In this document: piece by piece, positions 1 to 10,700 of the stretch
How positions within the stretch are numbered: the stretch's first letter is position 1
Layout of the letters: every line of letters begins with the position of its first letter
Assembly (NCBI GenBank): GCA_005804885.1
Contig: SYOX01000033.1
Coordinates: forward strand, 1-42,701
Direction: 5' to 3'
Origin: Pseudomonadota bacterium
GTDB lineage: Bacteria > Myxococcota_A > Bradymonadia > Bradymonadales > GCA-2716585
Length of the DNA: 42,701 nucleotides
Program-made: the position numbers and the translations under genes
The notes under the pieces: model-generated
The model's input: only the letters and a program-made list of their open reading frames with translations
What the model was told of the DNA's origin: nothing
The model's database searches: none

Positions 1-1359
1 GACGTCGCGGCAAAGTGGCGCATTCGCCGCTACGGGTTCCACGGCACATCGCATCAGTTCGTCAGCAGTGCCGCAGCCGAATTCCTCGGCGCACCCATCG
101 AATCGTTGAACCAGATCGTCCTGCACCTGGGGAACGGCGCCTCGGCGTCGGCGATCGCGGCCGGCCGGCCGGGCGATACCACCATGGGTCTGCCCCCGCT
201 GGAGGGGCTGGTGATGGGGACCCGCTCGGGGGACGTGGACCCGGGCGTCCTGCTGCACCTGATGCGGGCCGAGGGGCTGGACGTGGACGGGCTCGACGCG
301 CTGCTCAACCGCAAGTCGGGGCTGGCGGGGCTCAGCGGCGTCGGCCAGGACATGCGCGACATCGAGGCGAGGGCGGCCGAGGGCGACGAGCGCTGCCGGA
401 TGGCGATCCAGGTCTTCACCCACCGGGTGAGGCGCTACATCGGGGCCTACGCGGCCTTGATGGGGGGCGTCGACGCGATCGTCTTCACGGGGGGGATCGG
501 GCAGAACAGCGCGACGATCCGTCACAGGTTGGCGCAACGATTGGACTTTCTTGGTGCGCGGCTGCACGAGGAGCGCAACCGGGAGGGGAGGCCGACGGAG
601 GCAGAGCCGGTGGTGGACGTGTCGACGCGGTCGAGCCGGACGCGGCTGCTGGTGGCGGCCACGGACGAGGCGCGCGGGATCGCGCGCGACACCGCGCGGG
701 TCGTGCTGGAGCTTGGCCGCACGCAGGGGCAGCGGACGATCCCGGTGGCGGTCTCGGCCCGCCACGTCCACTTGACCCAGGAGGCCGTCGAGGCGCTCTA
801 CGGGCCGGGGCGGACGCTGACGCCGCGCAACCCGCTCTCGCAGCCGGGGCAGTTCGCCTGCGAGGAGACCGTGTCGCTGGTCGGCCCCAAGAACACCATC
901 GAGCGGGTGCGGGTGCTCGGCCCTGTGCGGCCAAAGTGTCAGGTGGAGATCTCCCGGACCGACGAGTTCGCGCTGGGGATCGACGCCCCCGTGCGGGCCA
1001 GCGGCGACGTGGCCAACTCGCCCGGCATCAAGCTCATCGGCGACGTGGGCGAGTTCACCCTCAAGCAGGGGGTGATCTGCGCCTGGCGGCACATCCACAT
1101 GACGCCGGACGACGCGGCGCACTTCGGGGTCAAGGACCGCGACCTGGTCGAGGTCGCCATCGACAGCGAGGGGCGCGACCTGATCTTCGGGGACGTCCTG
1201 GTGCGCGTCTCGGATGAGTTCAGGCTGGAGATGCACATCGACACTGACGAGGGCAATGCGGCCGAGCTGAGCCCAGGGGCTGCGGGCGCGCTGGTGGCCA
1301 CCGAGGGGCAGGCCAGCCTGCGCCACCGCCGGGCCAGCCACGATCGCGTCGAGGGCTGA
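1..1359 (+). CDS. Acetate kinase-PduL phosphotransacylase fusion, 5' partial
   Basis: The reading frame is open from base 1, so the N-terminus (roughly 170 residues of a normal acetate kinase) lies outside the window. Visible acetate kinase motifs are RRYGFHGTSH at the left edge, HLGNGAS, KSGLAGLSGV..DMRD and FTGGIGQNS. After a short linker (about base 730) a complete PduL-type phosphotransacylase follows: VSARHVHL, GQFACEETVSLVGPKN, VRVLGP, QVEIS.TDEFALGI, SGD..NSPGIKLIG and AWRHIHMTPDDA. PduL converts acyl-CoA and phosphate to acyl phosphate, and acetate kinase converts acyl phosphate and ADP to acetate and ATP, so the fusion would run both steps of acetate (or propionate) overflow in one cytoplasmic chain. 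The normally conserved Glu in GIGENS is Gln here (CAG). The TGA stop at 1357-1359 is also the left edge of a palindromic element. Domain assignment is firm; activity of the kinase half is uncertain. Confidence 0.93.
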   Translation, partial: DVAAKWRIRRYGFHGTSHQFVSSAAAEFLGAPIESLNQIVLHLGNGASASAIAAGRPGDTTMGLPPLEGLVMGTRSGDVDPGVLLHLMRAEGLDVDGLDALLNRKSGLAGLSGVGQDMRDIEARAAEGDERCRMAIQVFTHRVRRYIGAYAALMGGVDAIVFTGGIGQNSATIRHRLAQRLDFLGARLHEERNREGRPTEAEPVVDVSTRSSRTRLLVAATDEARGIARDTARVVLELGRTQGQRTIPVAVSARHVHLTQEAVEALYGPGRTLTPRNPLSQPGQFACEETVSLVGPKNTIERVRVLGPVRPKCQVEISRTDEFALGIDAPVRASGDVANSPGIKLIGDVGEFTLKQGVICAWRHIHMTPDDAAHFGVKDRDLVEVAIDSEGRDLIFGDVLVRVSDEFRLEMHIDTDEGNAAELSPGAAGALVATEGQASLRHRRASHDRVEG

Positions 1360-1441
1360 TACGGAACCACGTTTGAAGCACTTTCATCTTGGGCTTCCTG
1401 GTGGCCCAGATTGTAAGTGGCTTGAGCGTGGTTCCGTATGA
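1357..1441. repeat. 85-bp palindromic element flanked by TGA
   Basis: An almost complete inverted repeat. The left arm begins TGATACGGAACCACG and the right arm ends CGTGGTTCCGTATGA; matching continues inward with mismatches for about 34 bases. It begins on the stop codon of the acetate kinase fusion and its right TGA (1439-1441) is also the left TGA of the 162-bp repeat that follows. It could fold into a hairpin and act as a terminator for the upstream gene. No second copy was seen in this window. It encodes no protein, so it looks like a MITE-like or REP-like element. Confidence 0.75.
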
Positions 1442-1600
1442 TACCAGACCACAGCCGAGAGACTCACCTTGTGGGCGGTCCAGGCGGCGCCCTGAGCCAG
1501 TGCCATCACTGGGCGGTGCGGTGCACCAGCCTCGCCCAGGCCCAGGCCATCCCCCTGTCCTCGCCCACAAAGCAAGCCCTTCGTCTGTGGTTGGGTATGA
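1439..1600 (+). repeat. 162-bp TGATACC...GGTATGA dispersed repeat, copy A
   Basis: The ends are imperfect terminal inverted repeats (about 29 of 39 positions match): TGATACC..ACCACAG.CGA on the left, and the reverse complement of the right end reads TCATACCCAACCACAGACGA. TTGTGGGCG is conserved inside both arms. Copies are found at 18136-18297 (minus) and 35253-35420. All three are flanked by direct TGA repeats, and no copy contains a convincing ORF. Copy A lies between two convergent genes, so it may separate their transcripts. Confidence 0.85.
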
Positions 1601-1641
1601 GCGGCCGCCGCTGATCGGGTCAGGGAGGATGATGCCCGGGA

Positions 1642-4600
1642 TCAGCGGGTGTCGAGGTGCCGGGGCGCGCTGTCCGTGGCGGGGTCCCAGATGGGCGCGG
1701 CGAGCTTGTCGTGGCCGTGGCCGTTGGTGGCCTTGGGGGCGGCGCGGGCGTTGGCCTCAAGCTCCTTGATGATCTCGGGGCGCAGGGCGGCCGGGGCGAT
1801 GACGGCGTCGAGGGAGCCGACCGCAACGGCGCGGTCGACGGTGTGGATGGCGTTGAACTCGCGGGCGACGGCGCCCTGGTGTTCAAAGAGGACCTCGGTG
1901 AAGAGGGCGTCGAGGCGCTCGCGCAGCAGGGGCTTGCGGGGGTCGGGGGCGTCTTCGAGGGCGCGGCGCGCGGCGTCGAGGCGCGGGTCGGCCTCGGCGC
2001 GTCGGCGGACCTCGCGGGGGAAGACGACGGCGGCGGCGGGCCCGCCGCCGATGACGGAGGCGAAGGTGCCCTCCAGCGCCAGGGCCTTGAGGTTGGGGTT
2101 GAGGGCCTTGGAGAAGACGACGTAGGCGCCGCCGTGGTAGCGGCTGATGACGACGAAGATGATGGGGCCCTGGAAGTTGACGACGGCGCGGCCGATCTCG
2201 GCGCCGTACTCAAGCTGGAGCTTGCGCAGGGACTCGGGGCTGCCGTCGAAGCCGCTCAGGTTGGCCAGGACGACGACGGGGCGCACCCCGCTGGCGGCGT
2301 TGATGGCGCGGGCGACCTTGCGGGAGCTGTGAGGGAAGAGGGTCCCGCCGGTCCAGGTGTCGGGGCCGTCCATGGGGATGCGGCCGGGCCGAGGCAGGGG
2401 CCGCGACTCGATGCCGAGCAGGCAGACCGGCCAGCCGCCGATGTGGGCGTCCCAGACGACGGCGGTCTCGGCGTGGCGCATGGTCTGGAAGCGCTCCAGG
2501 TGCCCGCCGTCCTGATCGATGGTGGCGCGCATGACCTCGCGGATGGCGAAGGGCTTCTTGCGCTCGGGGTTGGAGGCGTCGTCGAAGAGCTCGCCGACGG
2601 TGCAGAAGGACTCGCCGTGGCGGGCGCGGTAGGGGAAGTCGAGGATGGAGCGGTCGGCGGGGTCGCGTGTCAGGAAGGGCCTGGGGTGGCGCTCGCCGGG
2701 CTTTCGGTAGGTGTAGCGGTAGTGGTCCAGCAGGATGCGGTAGGCGTCGCTCAGGTCGAGGGCTGAGTACTGGGCCTGTCCGTTGGGCCCCATGACGCGC
2801 TCGAAGCCGCCGATGCCGCGCTCGTCCTCGGCGGCGACGCCGCCGGAGTACTCCAGGGCCTTCTTGCCGGTCAGGACCATGGAGCCGCCGGGGGTCATGA
2901 TCAGGATGCCGCGGGTGTGCATCAGCATCGTGGCCTCGGCGTTCCAGTAGGACTGCGCGCCGACGTTGACGCCCGCGACGATGATGTTCATCTCGCCGCC
3001 GTCCTGGGTGAACTCGACGATGCGGCGCAGGACTCTGGCGGTCCAGTCGAGGTTCTCGGTGCCGCTGTCCATGGCGATCCGGGCGCCGGCCGAGACGGGC
3101 AGCCACTCGATGGGCAGGCCGCGCTGCTGGGCCAGATCCATGGCGGCCAGGAGGCGGCGGCACTCGGGCTCGGCCAGGGCGCACATCGAGTGGCTGGCGT
3201 CGGCGGCGATCCAGACCCGCTCCATGCCGTCGGGGAACTTGTCGGTGAACTGGGTCATCAGGCCGACGACGACGCCGCAGGTGTTCTGGCCGTAGGGCCT
3301 CTGGACGACCTGCAGGCGGTGTCCGTCGGCGTCCAGGTCCATCTCGACGAAGCGGCCCCGGAGGGCGCCTGGGATGGTCATGGCCTCGTCCAGGGCGTGG
3401 CCTTCGAGCAGGCGGGCGATCTCGTAGGGGTAGGTGAAGCCCATGCGGCGCGTGGTCACCACGCGCATCTCGTAGGGGGTCATGGCGCGAACCGGGGAGC
3501 GGTCGGGGGGCGTAAAGCCGATCTTGAGCGGCTGCTGGTTGCGCTTGATGAAGGAGAAGTCCATCGGCTCGGGGGCCAGCGCGCCGTCGGCCTTGATGGG
3601 GACCCGAAGGACGACCTTCTGCAGGCCCAGGCCGCGGGTGGGCGATTCGAAGCGCTGCGAGAGCGCCACCAGATCCTCGGCGCTCATCTCCAGGGTTGGC
3701 CGGATGATGATCGTCAGCAGGTTCCAGTGCAGGCGTCGGCGGGCGCCCTGGCGCGACTGGTGGTCGCGCAGCACCCGCAGGCCCTCGTAGTAGGCCTGTT
3801 CGAACTCCCACAGGTACCTCGCGCCGGCCTCGTGGGGGCGAGCGGGGATGTTGCGGACCTCGGCGAAGACGAAGATCCGCTCGTCGCGCGGGTTGGTCCT
3901 GGCCCGCCCCCGCAGGGCGACGATCTGCTCGGGCGAGTCGAGCCGCTCGAGGTCGAACTCGGAGAGGCGGTCGAGCTCCAGGCGTCGTGCAGACTCCGGG
4001 TGGATGTCGCGCAAGCTGTTGACTTCAATGAGTTTTTCGCCGTCTGTCTGCCATGTCCGGTGCCGGAGGCGGTCGCGGGCGTGGCACCAGCTGATCGTGA
4101 GGCGCTCGACGCCGAGGCCGTCGAGGGCGGCGTCGGCCAGGGCGGCGTCGAGCTCTGCGCCGAGGTCGCCCATCAGGTGCGTGTCCTGAAGCACGATCTC
4201 GACGATCCGGGGTGAGGCGACCTCGGGGTCCTGGATGGCCTCGCGGGCGGCCTCCAGGGCTCGGGCGATGTGCTGGGCGTGGCCGAGGATCTCCAGCAGG
4301 GGGGTGGGGCCGCGGCCCTCGATGTCGACCTCGAAGTGCGCCCGCAGGGTGTGCCTGTCGCGGGTCAGGTGGTGTCGCTCGCAGCGGGAGCCGGCGTAGA
4401 TGCGCCGGATGATGGCCTCGGCGACGTAGGGGGTCTCGGCGGCTCTGGGGTCGGCCCTGAGCAGCAGCAGGGGGAAGATGGAGTGGGGGGCGCCGGCCAG
4501 GCCGTCGATCCAGGCGCGGGCCTCGTCGCTGTCGGGGGAGTAGCCGGTCAGGGCCTGGAGGACCTGCCCGAGCATCTTCTCGACCACCTGCCGTCGCTCG

Positions 4601-7353
4601 ACGTAGCGGGACTGGTCAAAGAGGACATAGACGGCCTGTCGGGCGTTGTCGGCGACGAAGGGATGGCGAGGGTTGGAGACCTGCTCGACCCGGGTGAGGG
4701 TGTGGCGCAGGTCCCGGTGCCCTTCGAAGTTGACCCCGGCGGCGTTGAGCGCCATCAGGGCGCGCAGCAGCGAGGAGCAGAGCTGGTGGCTCAGGCTGCC
4801 GTGGGCGTGGCTGGTGGCCATGCGCCAGAGGGCCTCGCGCAGCGCGTCCGAGGGGTCCAGGGTGTGGATCCCGAAGCCGCGCAGCGCCTCGCGGATCATG
4901 GGCCGCAGCGCCTCGTGGGCGCCCTGCTCGCCCTCGTGGTGGAGGCGGCAGAACTCGTAGAAGCCCAGCTCGGCGCTGAGCGAGGTGGAGGCGTCGGTGT
5001 TGGTCAGCAGGTCGCGCTCGAAGAGGGCCTCGACGTTGGCGAAGGTCTCCAGCAGCCCCGCCAGCGGTGCCCAGCGCTGCGGCTGCTCCATCCCGGCCAG
5101 GTCCACGGCCTCGCCGAGCATCCGGGTCAGCCCGCGGGACAGCTCCGGTGGCGCGTCGAAGCCCTGCAGGACGGCGCGCAGGGCGCCCATCAGGTCCTCG
5201 ATCACCTCTTTGGCCGTAGCCTCCGAGAGCCGATCCATGATCTCGGGCGCGGGCCTGCCGGCCTTGAAGAGCCAGTCCAGCGGCCTGGGCTTGACCGCCG
5301 GGGCCTTGATCTGGCGGGCGGCCGCGCGCGGCGCGTCGCCGACGGTCGGCTCCAGCATCACGAGGGGCTGGCCGGCGACGACCTGCTGGTTGGGCTGGAT
5401 CAAGACGGCCTTGACGACCCCGGCCTCCTGGGAGAAGACGGCCATCTCCATCTTCATCGCCTCGAGGATGCAGATCGTGTCGCCGGGCTGGATCTGCTGG
5501 CCCTCCTCGACGGCGACGTGGACGACCATCGCCGGGGCGTGCGCCTTGACGACCCCGCCCGAGGCGCGCTCGACCGGGTGCATCGCCCCGTCGATCTCGA
5601 CCGCGATGCCGGTGCGGCCGTAGGAGTAGAAGACCTGGTGGCGCGCCCCGTTGAGGTGCAAGAGGGCCGAGTGCGGCCCCATCGCTTCGAAGGCGATGAC
5701 GTGCAGATCGGCGCCCACCCCCACGAGGTAGCGATCGGCGCCCTGGCCAAAGACCCTCAGCGCGCAGTCGCAGCCGCGCAGCCGCAGATCCAGCGTCATG
5801 CCGCCGGGGGCCGGGAGGTTTTGCGGGATGCCGTTCTGCGCCTGGGCGAAGAAGCGCTGGACGTCGGCGTGGCGCTGGAGGCGGTACTCGACGATGGCGG
5901 CCACGACGAGCGCCTCGAACTCCCAGGCCGGCGCCTCGAACTGGCCCGCGGCCATGGCCCGGTCGAGCCAGGAGGTGTCGGCGGTCGCCTCGACGAAGGC
6001 CTGGCGGCCGAGCAGGTCGAGCAGGAAGGCCTTGTTGGTCGTGCCGTCCTCGACGACCACGCCGAGCTCGCCCAGGGCTCTGGACATGCGCGCGATGGCC
6101 TGTCGGCGGGTCGGCGCCCAGGTGATCACCTTGGCGATCATCGAGTCGAAGTCGGGGGCGATCTCCATGCCCTCGACGACGCCGCTGTCGACGCGGACGC
6201 CCGGGCCGGCGGGGGGCCTGAAGACGCGCACGAGGCCGGGGCTGGGGGCGAAGCCGCGCTCGGGGTTCTCGGCGTTGAGGCGCACCTCGATCGCGCAGCC
6301 GCGCGGGGGGCCGGTCGGCGGCCCCCAGTCCAGCCCGCGGGCGATGTCGATCTGCGCCTGGACCAGATCGCAGCCCATGACCACCTCGGTGATCGTGTGC
6401 TCGACCTGCAGGCGCGAGTTGACCTCCAGGAAGGAAGCCCGGCCCGTGGCCGGCTCGTAGAGGAACTCGGCGGTGCCGACCCCCTGGTAGCCGGCCATCT
6501 CGGCCAGCCGCACGGTCGAGGCGCAGAGCGTCGCCTCGACCTCGGCGGGCAGGACGGGCGAGGGCGCCTCCTCGATCTCCTGCTGGTGGCGGCGCTGGAT
6601 GGAGCAGTCGCGGACGCCCAGCGCCGTGGCGCGGCCGTCGGCGCCGCCGGCGAACTGCACCTCGACGTGGCGCGCGCCGGTGATGCAGGACTCCATGAAG
6701 AGGCCGCCCTGGCCGAAGACCTTGCGGACCTCCTCGGCGGCGTCGCGCACCGCCGCCGCCAGCGCCTCGGGGCGCTCGACCTAGCGGATGCCGCGGCCGC
6801 CGACGCCGGCCTACGCCTTGAACATCAGCGGGAAGCCGACCTGCGCGGCGGCGGCCTCAAGGGCCTCGACGGAGTCGCTCGGGTCGATCAGCCGCCAGGG
6901 GGCCATGGGGACGCCAGCGGCGTCGGCCATCTTCTTGGACTCGATCTTGTCGCCGAGCAGGAGCATGGCCCGCGCGCTGGGGCCGATGAAGGTGATCCCG
7001 GCGGCCTCGAGCGCCTCGACGAAGCGCGTGTCCTCCGACACGAAGCCCCAGCCGGGCCAGACGGCGTCGCAGCGGGACTCGTGCAGCAGGCGCAGGACCG
7101 ACTCGGCGTGGCAGTAGGCGCTGACCGGGCCGAACTCGGTGGCGAGGGTGGCCGGGCCGAGGTGGACGGCCTCGTCGGCCATGCGGACGAAGGGCGCGCC
7201 TGCGTCCGGGTCCGTGTAGAAGGCCACGGCCTCCAGCTCGACGCCGCGATCGAGGTTGTAGTCGCGCAGCGCCCTCATGAAGCGCACGGCGGGCTCGCCC
7301 CGGTTCAAGACGGCGATGCGGTGGAAGTCGCGGGGGTCTGGTCGGTGCGTCAT
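1642..7353 (-). CDS. Single-chain multidomain acetyl-CoA carboxylase, interrupted by two in-frame TAG codons
   Basis: It would carboxylate acetyl-CoA (or another short acyl-CoA) to the malonyl-type extender used by the FAS encoded upstream. Order from the ATG at 7353 (about 1903 codons): biotin carboxylase with an ATP-grasp fold (residues about 1-450, with EVNSRLQVEH near 310 and AEN-PERGF), biotin carrier domain with EAMKMEM (biotinyl Lys near 634), a long central region resembling eukaryotic ACC central domains (RRLELDRLSEFDLERL...RDERIFVFAEVR), then N- and C-terminal carboxyltransferase halves (GARIAMDSG, GGSMVLTGKKALEYSGG, GTLFPHSSRKVARAI, SGFDGSPESLRKLQLEYGAEI). This is the fungal/animal ACC layout rather than the split bacterial AccABCD. 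The ATG overlaps the acpS stop (ATGA). Codons 181 and 191 are TAG, within the glycine-rich ATP loop. Without readthrough the frame splits into about 180 and 1702 residues. It may be a recent pseudogene, a recoded gene or a sequence error. Confidence 0.88.
6781..6813 (-). other. Two in-frame TAG codons in the ATP-grasp loop of the carboxylase
   Basis: On the minus strand the coding frame reads ...FKA, TAG (6813-6811), AGVGGRGIR, TAG (6783-6781), VERPEAL.... The flanking residues match the biotin carboxylase loop (KAxxGGGGKGIRxVE) with no shift in frame, so both stops replace single residues. In eukaryotic ACCs the second position is often Gln, one C-to-T change from TAG. Both TAGs are followed by G. 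The frame is otherwise intact over 5.7 kb. Confidence 0.9.
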
Positions 7354-7784
7354 GTCCAGCTCTCCTGATCCAATATCTCTTGCTGGCGCTCCAATACCAC
7401 GACCGCCACGGCGAGGCCACCATCGTGGCTGAGCGAGGCGTGGATCTGGACGGGGCCAAGCAGCGCGACGGCCTCGGCCACGCGCCCGTGAAGCGCGATC
7501 GAGGGGCGCCCGAAGGGGTCCTGCACCACCTCGATCTCGCGAAGGTCGGCGGCCGCCAGCGCAGGCGCTCGCCCCGCGTTGGCCGAGGACCACGCCTTGA
7601 TGAAGGCCTCCTTGGCCGCGAAGCGGGCCGCCAGGTGCCGCCCCGGCGACCCCGAGGCCCGCGAGGCCGCCGCCTGCCGCTCGCCGGCGGTGAAGGTCCC
7701 CTCGCTGAAGCGCGAGGCAGGATCGGCCAGCTGCGCCTCGAAGCCGGCCACCTCGACCACGTCGAGCCCCACGCCCAAAATCAT
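7350..7784 (-). CDS. acpS: Holo-[acyl-carrier-protein] synthase (phosphopantetheinyl transferase)
   Basis: It transfers 4'-phosphopantetheine from CoA to a serine of acyl carrier domains. At 144 residues it has normal AcpS length. The family motifs are GLDVVEV (metal-binding Asp 8) near the N-terminus and ARFAAKEAFIKAW (Glu about residue 58) in the middle, followed by a typical SLSHDGGLAVA segment. Its ATG overlaps the FAS stop by 4 bases and its TGA overlaps the ACC ATG by 4 bases, so the three genes are translationally coupled. Bacterial FAS I proteins lack the C-terminal PPTase domain that fungal FAS carries; this gene most likely supplies that activity for the ACP domain next door. Function is confident; exclusive service to FAS I is inference. 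Confidence 0.95.
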   Translation of the reverse strand: MILGVGLDVVEVAGFEAQLADPASRFSEGTFTAGERQAAASRASGSPGRHLAARFAAKEAFIKAWSSANAGRAPALAAADLREIEVVQDPFGRPSIALHGRVAEAVALLGPVQIHASLSHDGGLAVAVVVLERQQEILDQESWT

Positions 7785-10700
7785 CGCGCGCCTCGGGTGA
7801 AGAGGCCCCAGGCCAGATCCAGCCGTGCCTCGGGGTCAAGCAGCAGAGCGGCCTCCTGCTCGGCCTGGGCCTCGGTGCCGTCCTGAGCCTCGAAGCGCCG
7901 GTGGGCGCGCTTCTCGAAGGCGGCCTTGCGGCCCGCCAGGATGTCGGCCTGGAGCTGGCGCTGCCGGGCCAGCCGCGCCCTGGCGCGCGGCGCCCAGTCC
8001 TGGCGCTGCGCCTCGGTCAGCTGCGCCTCGAAGCAGCCAGGGTGCAGGATCAGCGCGATGGCGCTGACGTGCCCGAAGCCCAGGCTCGTCAGCAGCCCGG
8101 CCTTGATCGGCAGCGCAGGACCCGGCCGCAATGGCGCGTCGGTGAAGCCCAGGTGCCGCTGGCCGCGCATCGCCTCGTCGACGGCGTCGAGGTTCCTGTT
8201 GCCCGGGATCGTCCCGCTCGCCATGGCCTGACACATGCCGATGAGCTGCCACGCCGCCGCGCCGCCCTTCGGGTGCCCCGTGAGCGTCTTCTGCGACACC
8301 ACCCACAGGGGGTTGCCCGGGGTGCGCCCGAGCGCCTCCTGGATGCGGTCGTGCAGCGCGCCCTCGTTGGGGTCGTTGGCGGCCGTCGAGGTGTCGTGCT
8401 TGGTCACCATCGCCACGTCGTCGGCCTTCAACCCGAAGCGCCCGAGCGCCGCGCCCAGCGGCGATCTCGCCCCGCCCATCGCCGCGGCCAGCGCCCCCAT
8501 CCCCGGCGCCGGGATGGACTTGTGGATCCCGTCGCCGAAGGTGCCCGCCCAGGCCACGACGCCCAGCACCGGCAGGCCCATGCGCAGCGCCACGTCGCCG
8601 CGCGCCAGCAGCACCGTCCCGCCGCCCTGCGCCTCGACGAACCCGCGCCGCCGCGCGTCGTTCGAGCGCGACATCTGATCCGGCGACAGCCCCATGGACA
8701 ACATCAACTCCGTGTCCGCCGTCGCGCTCATGTCCGAAAAACCCAGCGCCCCCTCCCGCTCGATGTCGTCAAAGCCGCCCGTGATCACGAAGTCCGCCTT
8801 GCCCGCCAGGATCTTGTCCGCGCCCTCCTCCAGCGACACCGCCGCCGTCGCGCACGCCGCCACCGGGTGCGACATCGGGCCGTAGCTGCCCACGTAGGCC
8901 GCCACCGCGTACGCCGCCACCACGTTGATCAGCGTCTCCTGCAGCACGTCGCTCTGGCGGCCCTCGCCCAGCAAATAGTCCGTGTACAGCCGCCTCAAGC
9001 TCCTCATCCCCCCGATCCCGCTGCCCTGCGTGTTGGCCACGCGCGCCGGGTGCACCCAGGTGAGCAGCTCCTCCGGCGACATCCCCGCGCTGACGAAGGC
9101 CTCCACCGTCGCCACGAGGTTGAAGAGCGTGACCCGATCGACGTTCTCCACCATGTCCCGCGGGATCCCGTAGCGCGTAAAGTCAAAGCCCGTCGGCACC
9201 TGCCCGGCCACCCGCCGGCTCAGCCTCATCTGCCGCGGCACCTTGACCTCCGTGCCCGCCTTGCGCGTCACCCGCCACGCGTCCGCCTCGGCGTCGTAGG
9301 ACGCCCGCGTCCTGGCCGGATCGGCCTGGACGAAGTCCCGCGCCTCCTGCGCCGTCGCCACCTGGAAGCTGAAGTCCCGCTCCAGATAGACCGTCGTGTA
9401 GATCGGCACCGACTGCGGATCAAAGCCCGTCGTCGCCGGGTCGACGAAGCGAATCCCCACGCGCCCCTGCACCGCCTCCCGGTAGCGGCCGGCGATCTCG
9501 GACTCCTCGACCAGCTCGCCGCCCTCGACGTCCACCCAGCCGCCCGCGCTCTCGTCGTAGCGCACCAGCCCCGTCACCCAGGCCAACTCCAGCACCCCCG
9601 CCGCCGACAGCGCCCCGTCCACCTCCATCTCGAAGCGCGTCCGAGATCCACCGCAAGGCCCCACCTCGCCGGCCCCCACGATCGCCACCACCTGCGACAG
9701 GTCCACCCGAGGCCCCGCCGCCGCGCCCTCGGGCGCCGATCCCGACCGCGCCAGCGCGGAGGGCGCTTCTTCCGACACCATCGGCGCGGAAGGCGTCAGT
9801 TCCCGAGGCGCCCCGGGGCTCACCTCGACCAGCGATCCCGGCCACGCCGGCAGCGCCTTGACCGTCGGGCGGCGGGCGTCGCGCCCGAGCCCCGCGCGCT
9901 CGCGCTGGATCAGCTCGTGGAGGCGGCGCGCGGCGCTCGCCTTGGCCTCGATCTCCGCCCTGATCCCGTCGACCACCGACTTGATGTCGTCCAGCGCGGC
10001 AAAGCCCCCCGTCAGATCGGCCGACAGCGGCGCCGACAGCGCCGCCTCCCGCGCCTCGCGGGCGCAGAGCGCCGTCAAGAGCAGCCCCATCTCCCGACTG
10101 GAGAAGGTCTTGACCCCCGTGAGCGACTCCAGCCCCGCGGCCACCAGGTTGTTGGCGTCCATCAGGCCCGTTCCCCGCACCCAGCCGATCCGCGCCTGGC
10201 ACAAGGTCACCGCCCGGCCCCAAGCCTCCCGCTCGCTCTTCCAGCGGTTGCCCAGCACCTCCAGCCCCAGCTTCGTCTCCGAATAGGCCCCGTCGCCGCC
10301 GAAGCCGCCGTGGTTTGGCGACAAGGGCAGCAGGACGTGGCAAGGCAGCGCAGGCACCCCATCGCGCGCCGCCCGCTGGGCCACCCGCGCCACGAGCCGC
10401 TCGACCCCGAGCAGCATCGCCCGCACCGCGACCTGCGAGCGAGCCTCCAGCGCGTCGAGCGTCCCCACATCCTTGATCGCCGCGAAGGGGATCAGCAGAT
10501 CCGGCGCGAAGGGCCGCTTGAGCACCCGGACGCTGGCCCCGGCCTGCTCGGTCTGGGCCTCATGCAGCCAGTCCACCAGCGCGTCGATGTCCCTGAACGA
10601 GGCCTGGTTGAAGGGCACCACGTAAAGCTCGGCGCCCGGCGCCGCGTGCGCCTGATGGAACTCCCGATAGAAGGCCATCCGCGCCCGATCGCTCGACGAG

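Noticed and set aside
15-1217. A 400-codon frame overlapping the acetate kinase fusion
   Set aside because: Arg/Gly/Ala-rich translation in the wrong frame; the frame starting at base 1 has all acetate kinase and PduL motifs.
6781-6813. Genome-wide reassignment of TAG to Gln
   Set aside because: At least five genes here end in TAG at the expected C-terminus (20850, 24604, 24744, 29015, 32061), so TAG is a normal stop; only local readthrough remains possible.
4270-7368. Long plus-strand frame antisense to the carboxylase
   Set aside because: Gly/Asp/Val-rich low-complexity translation, no motif; a shadow of the minus-strand gene.
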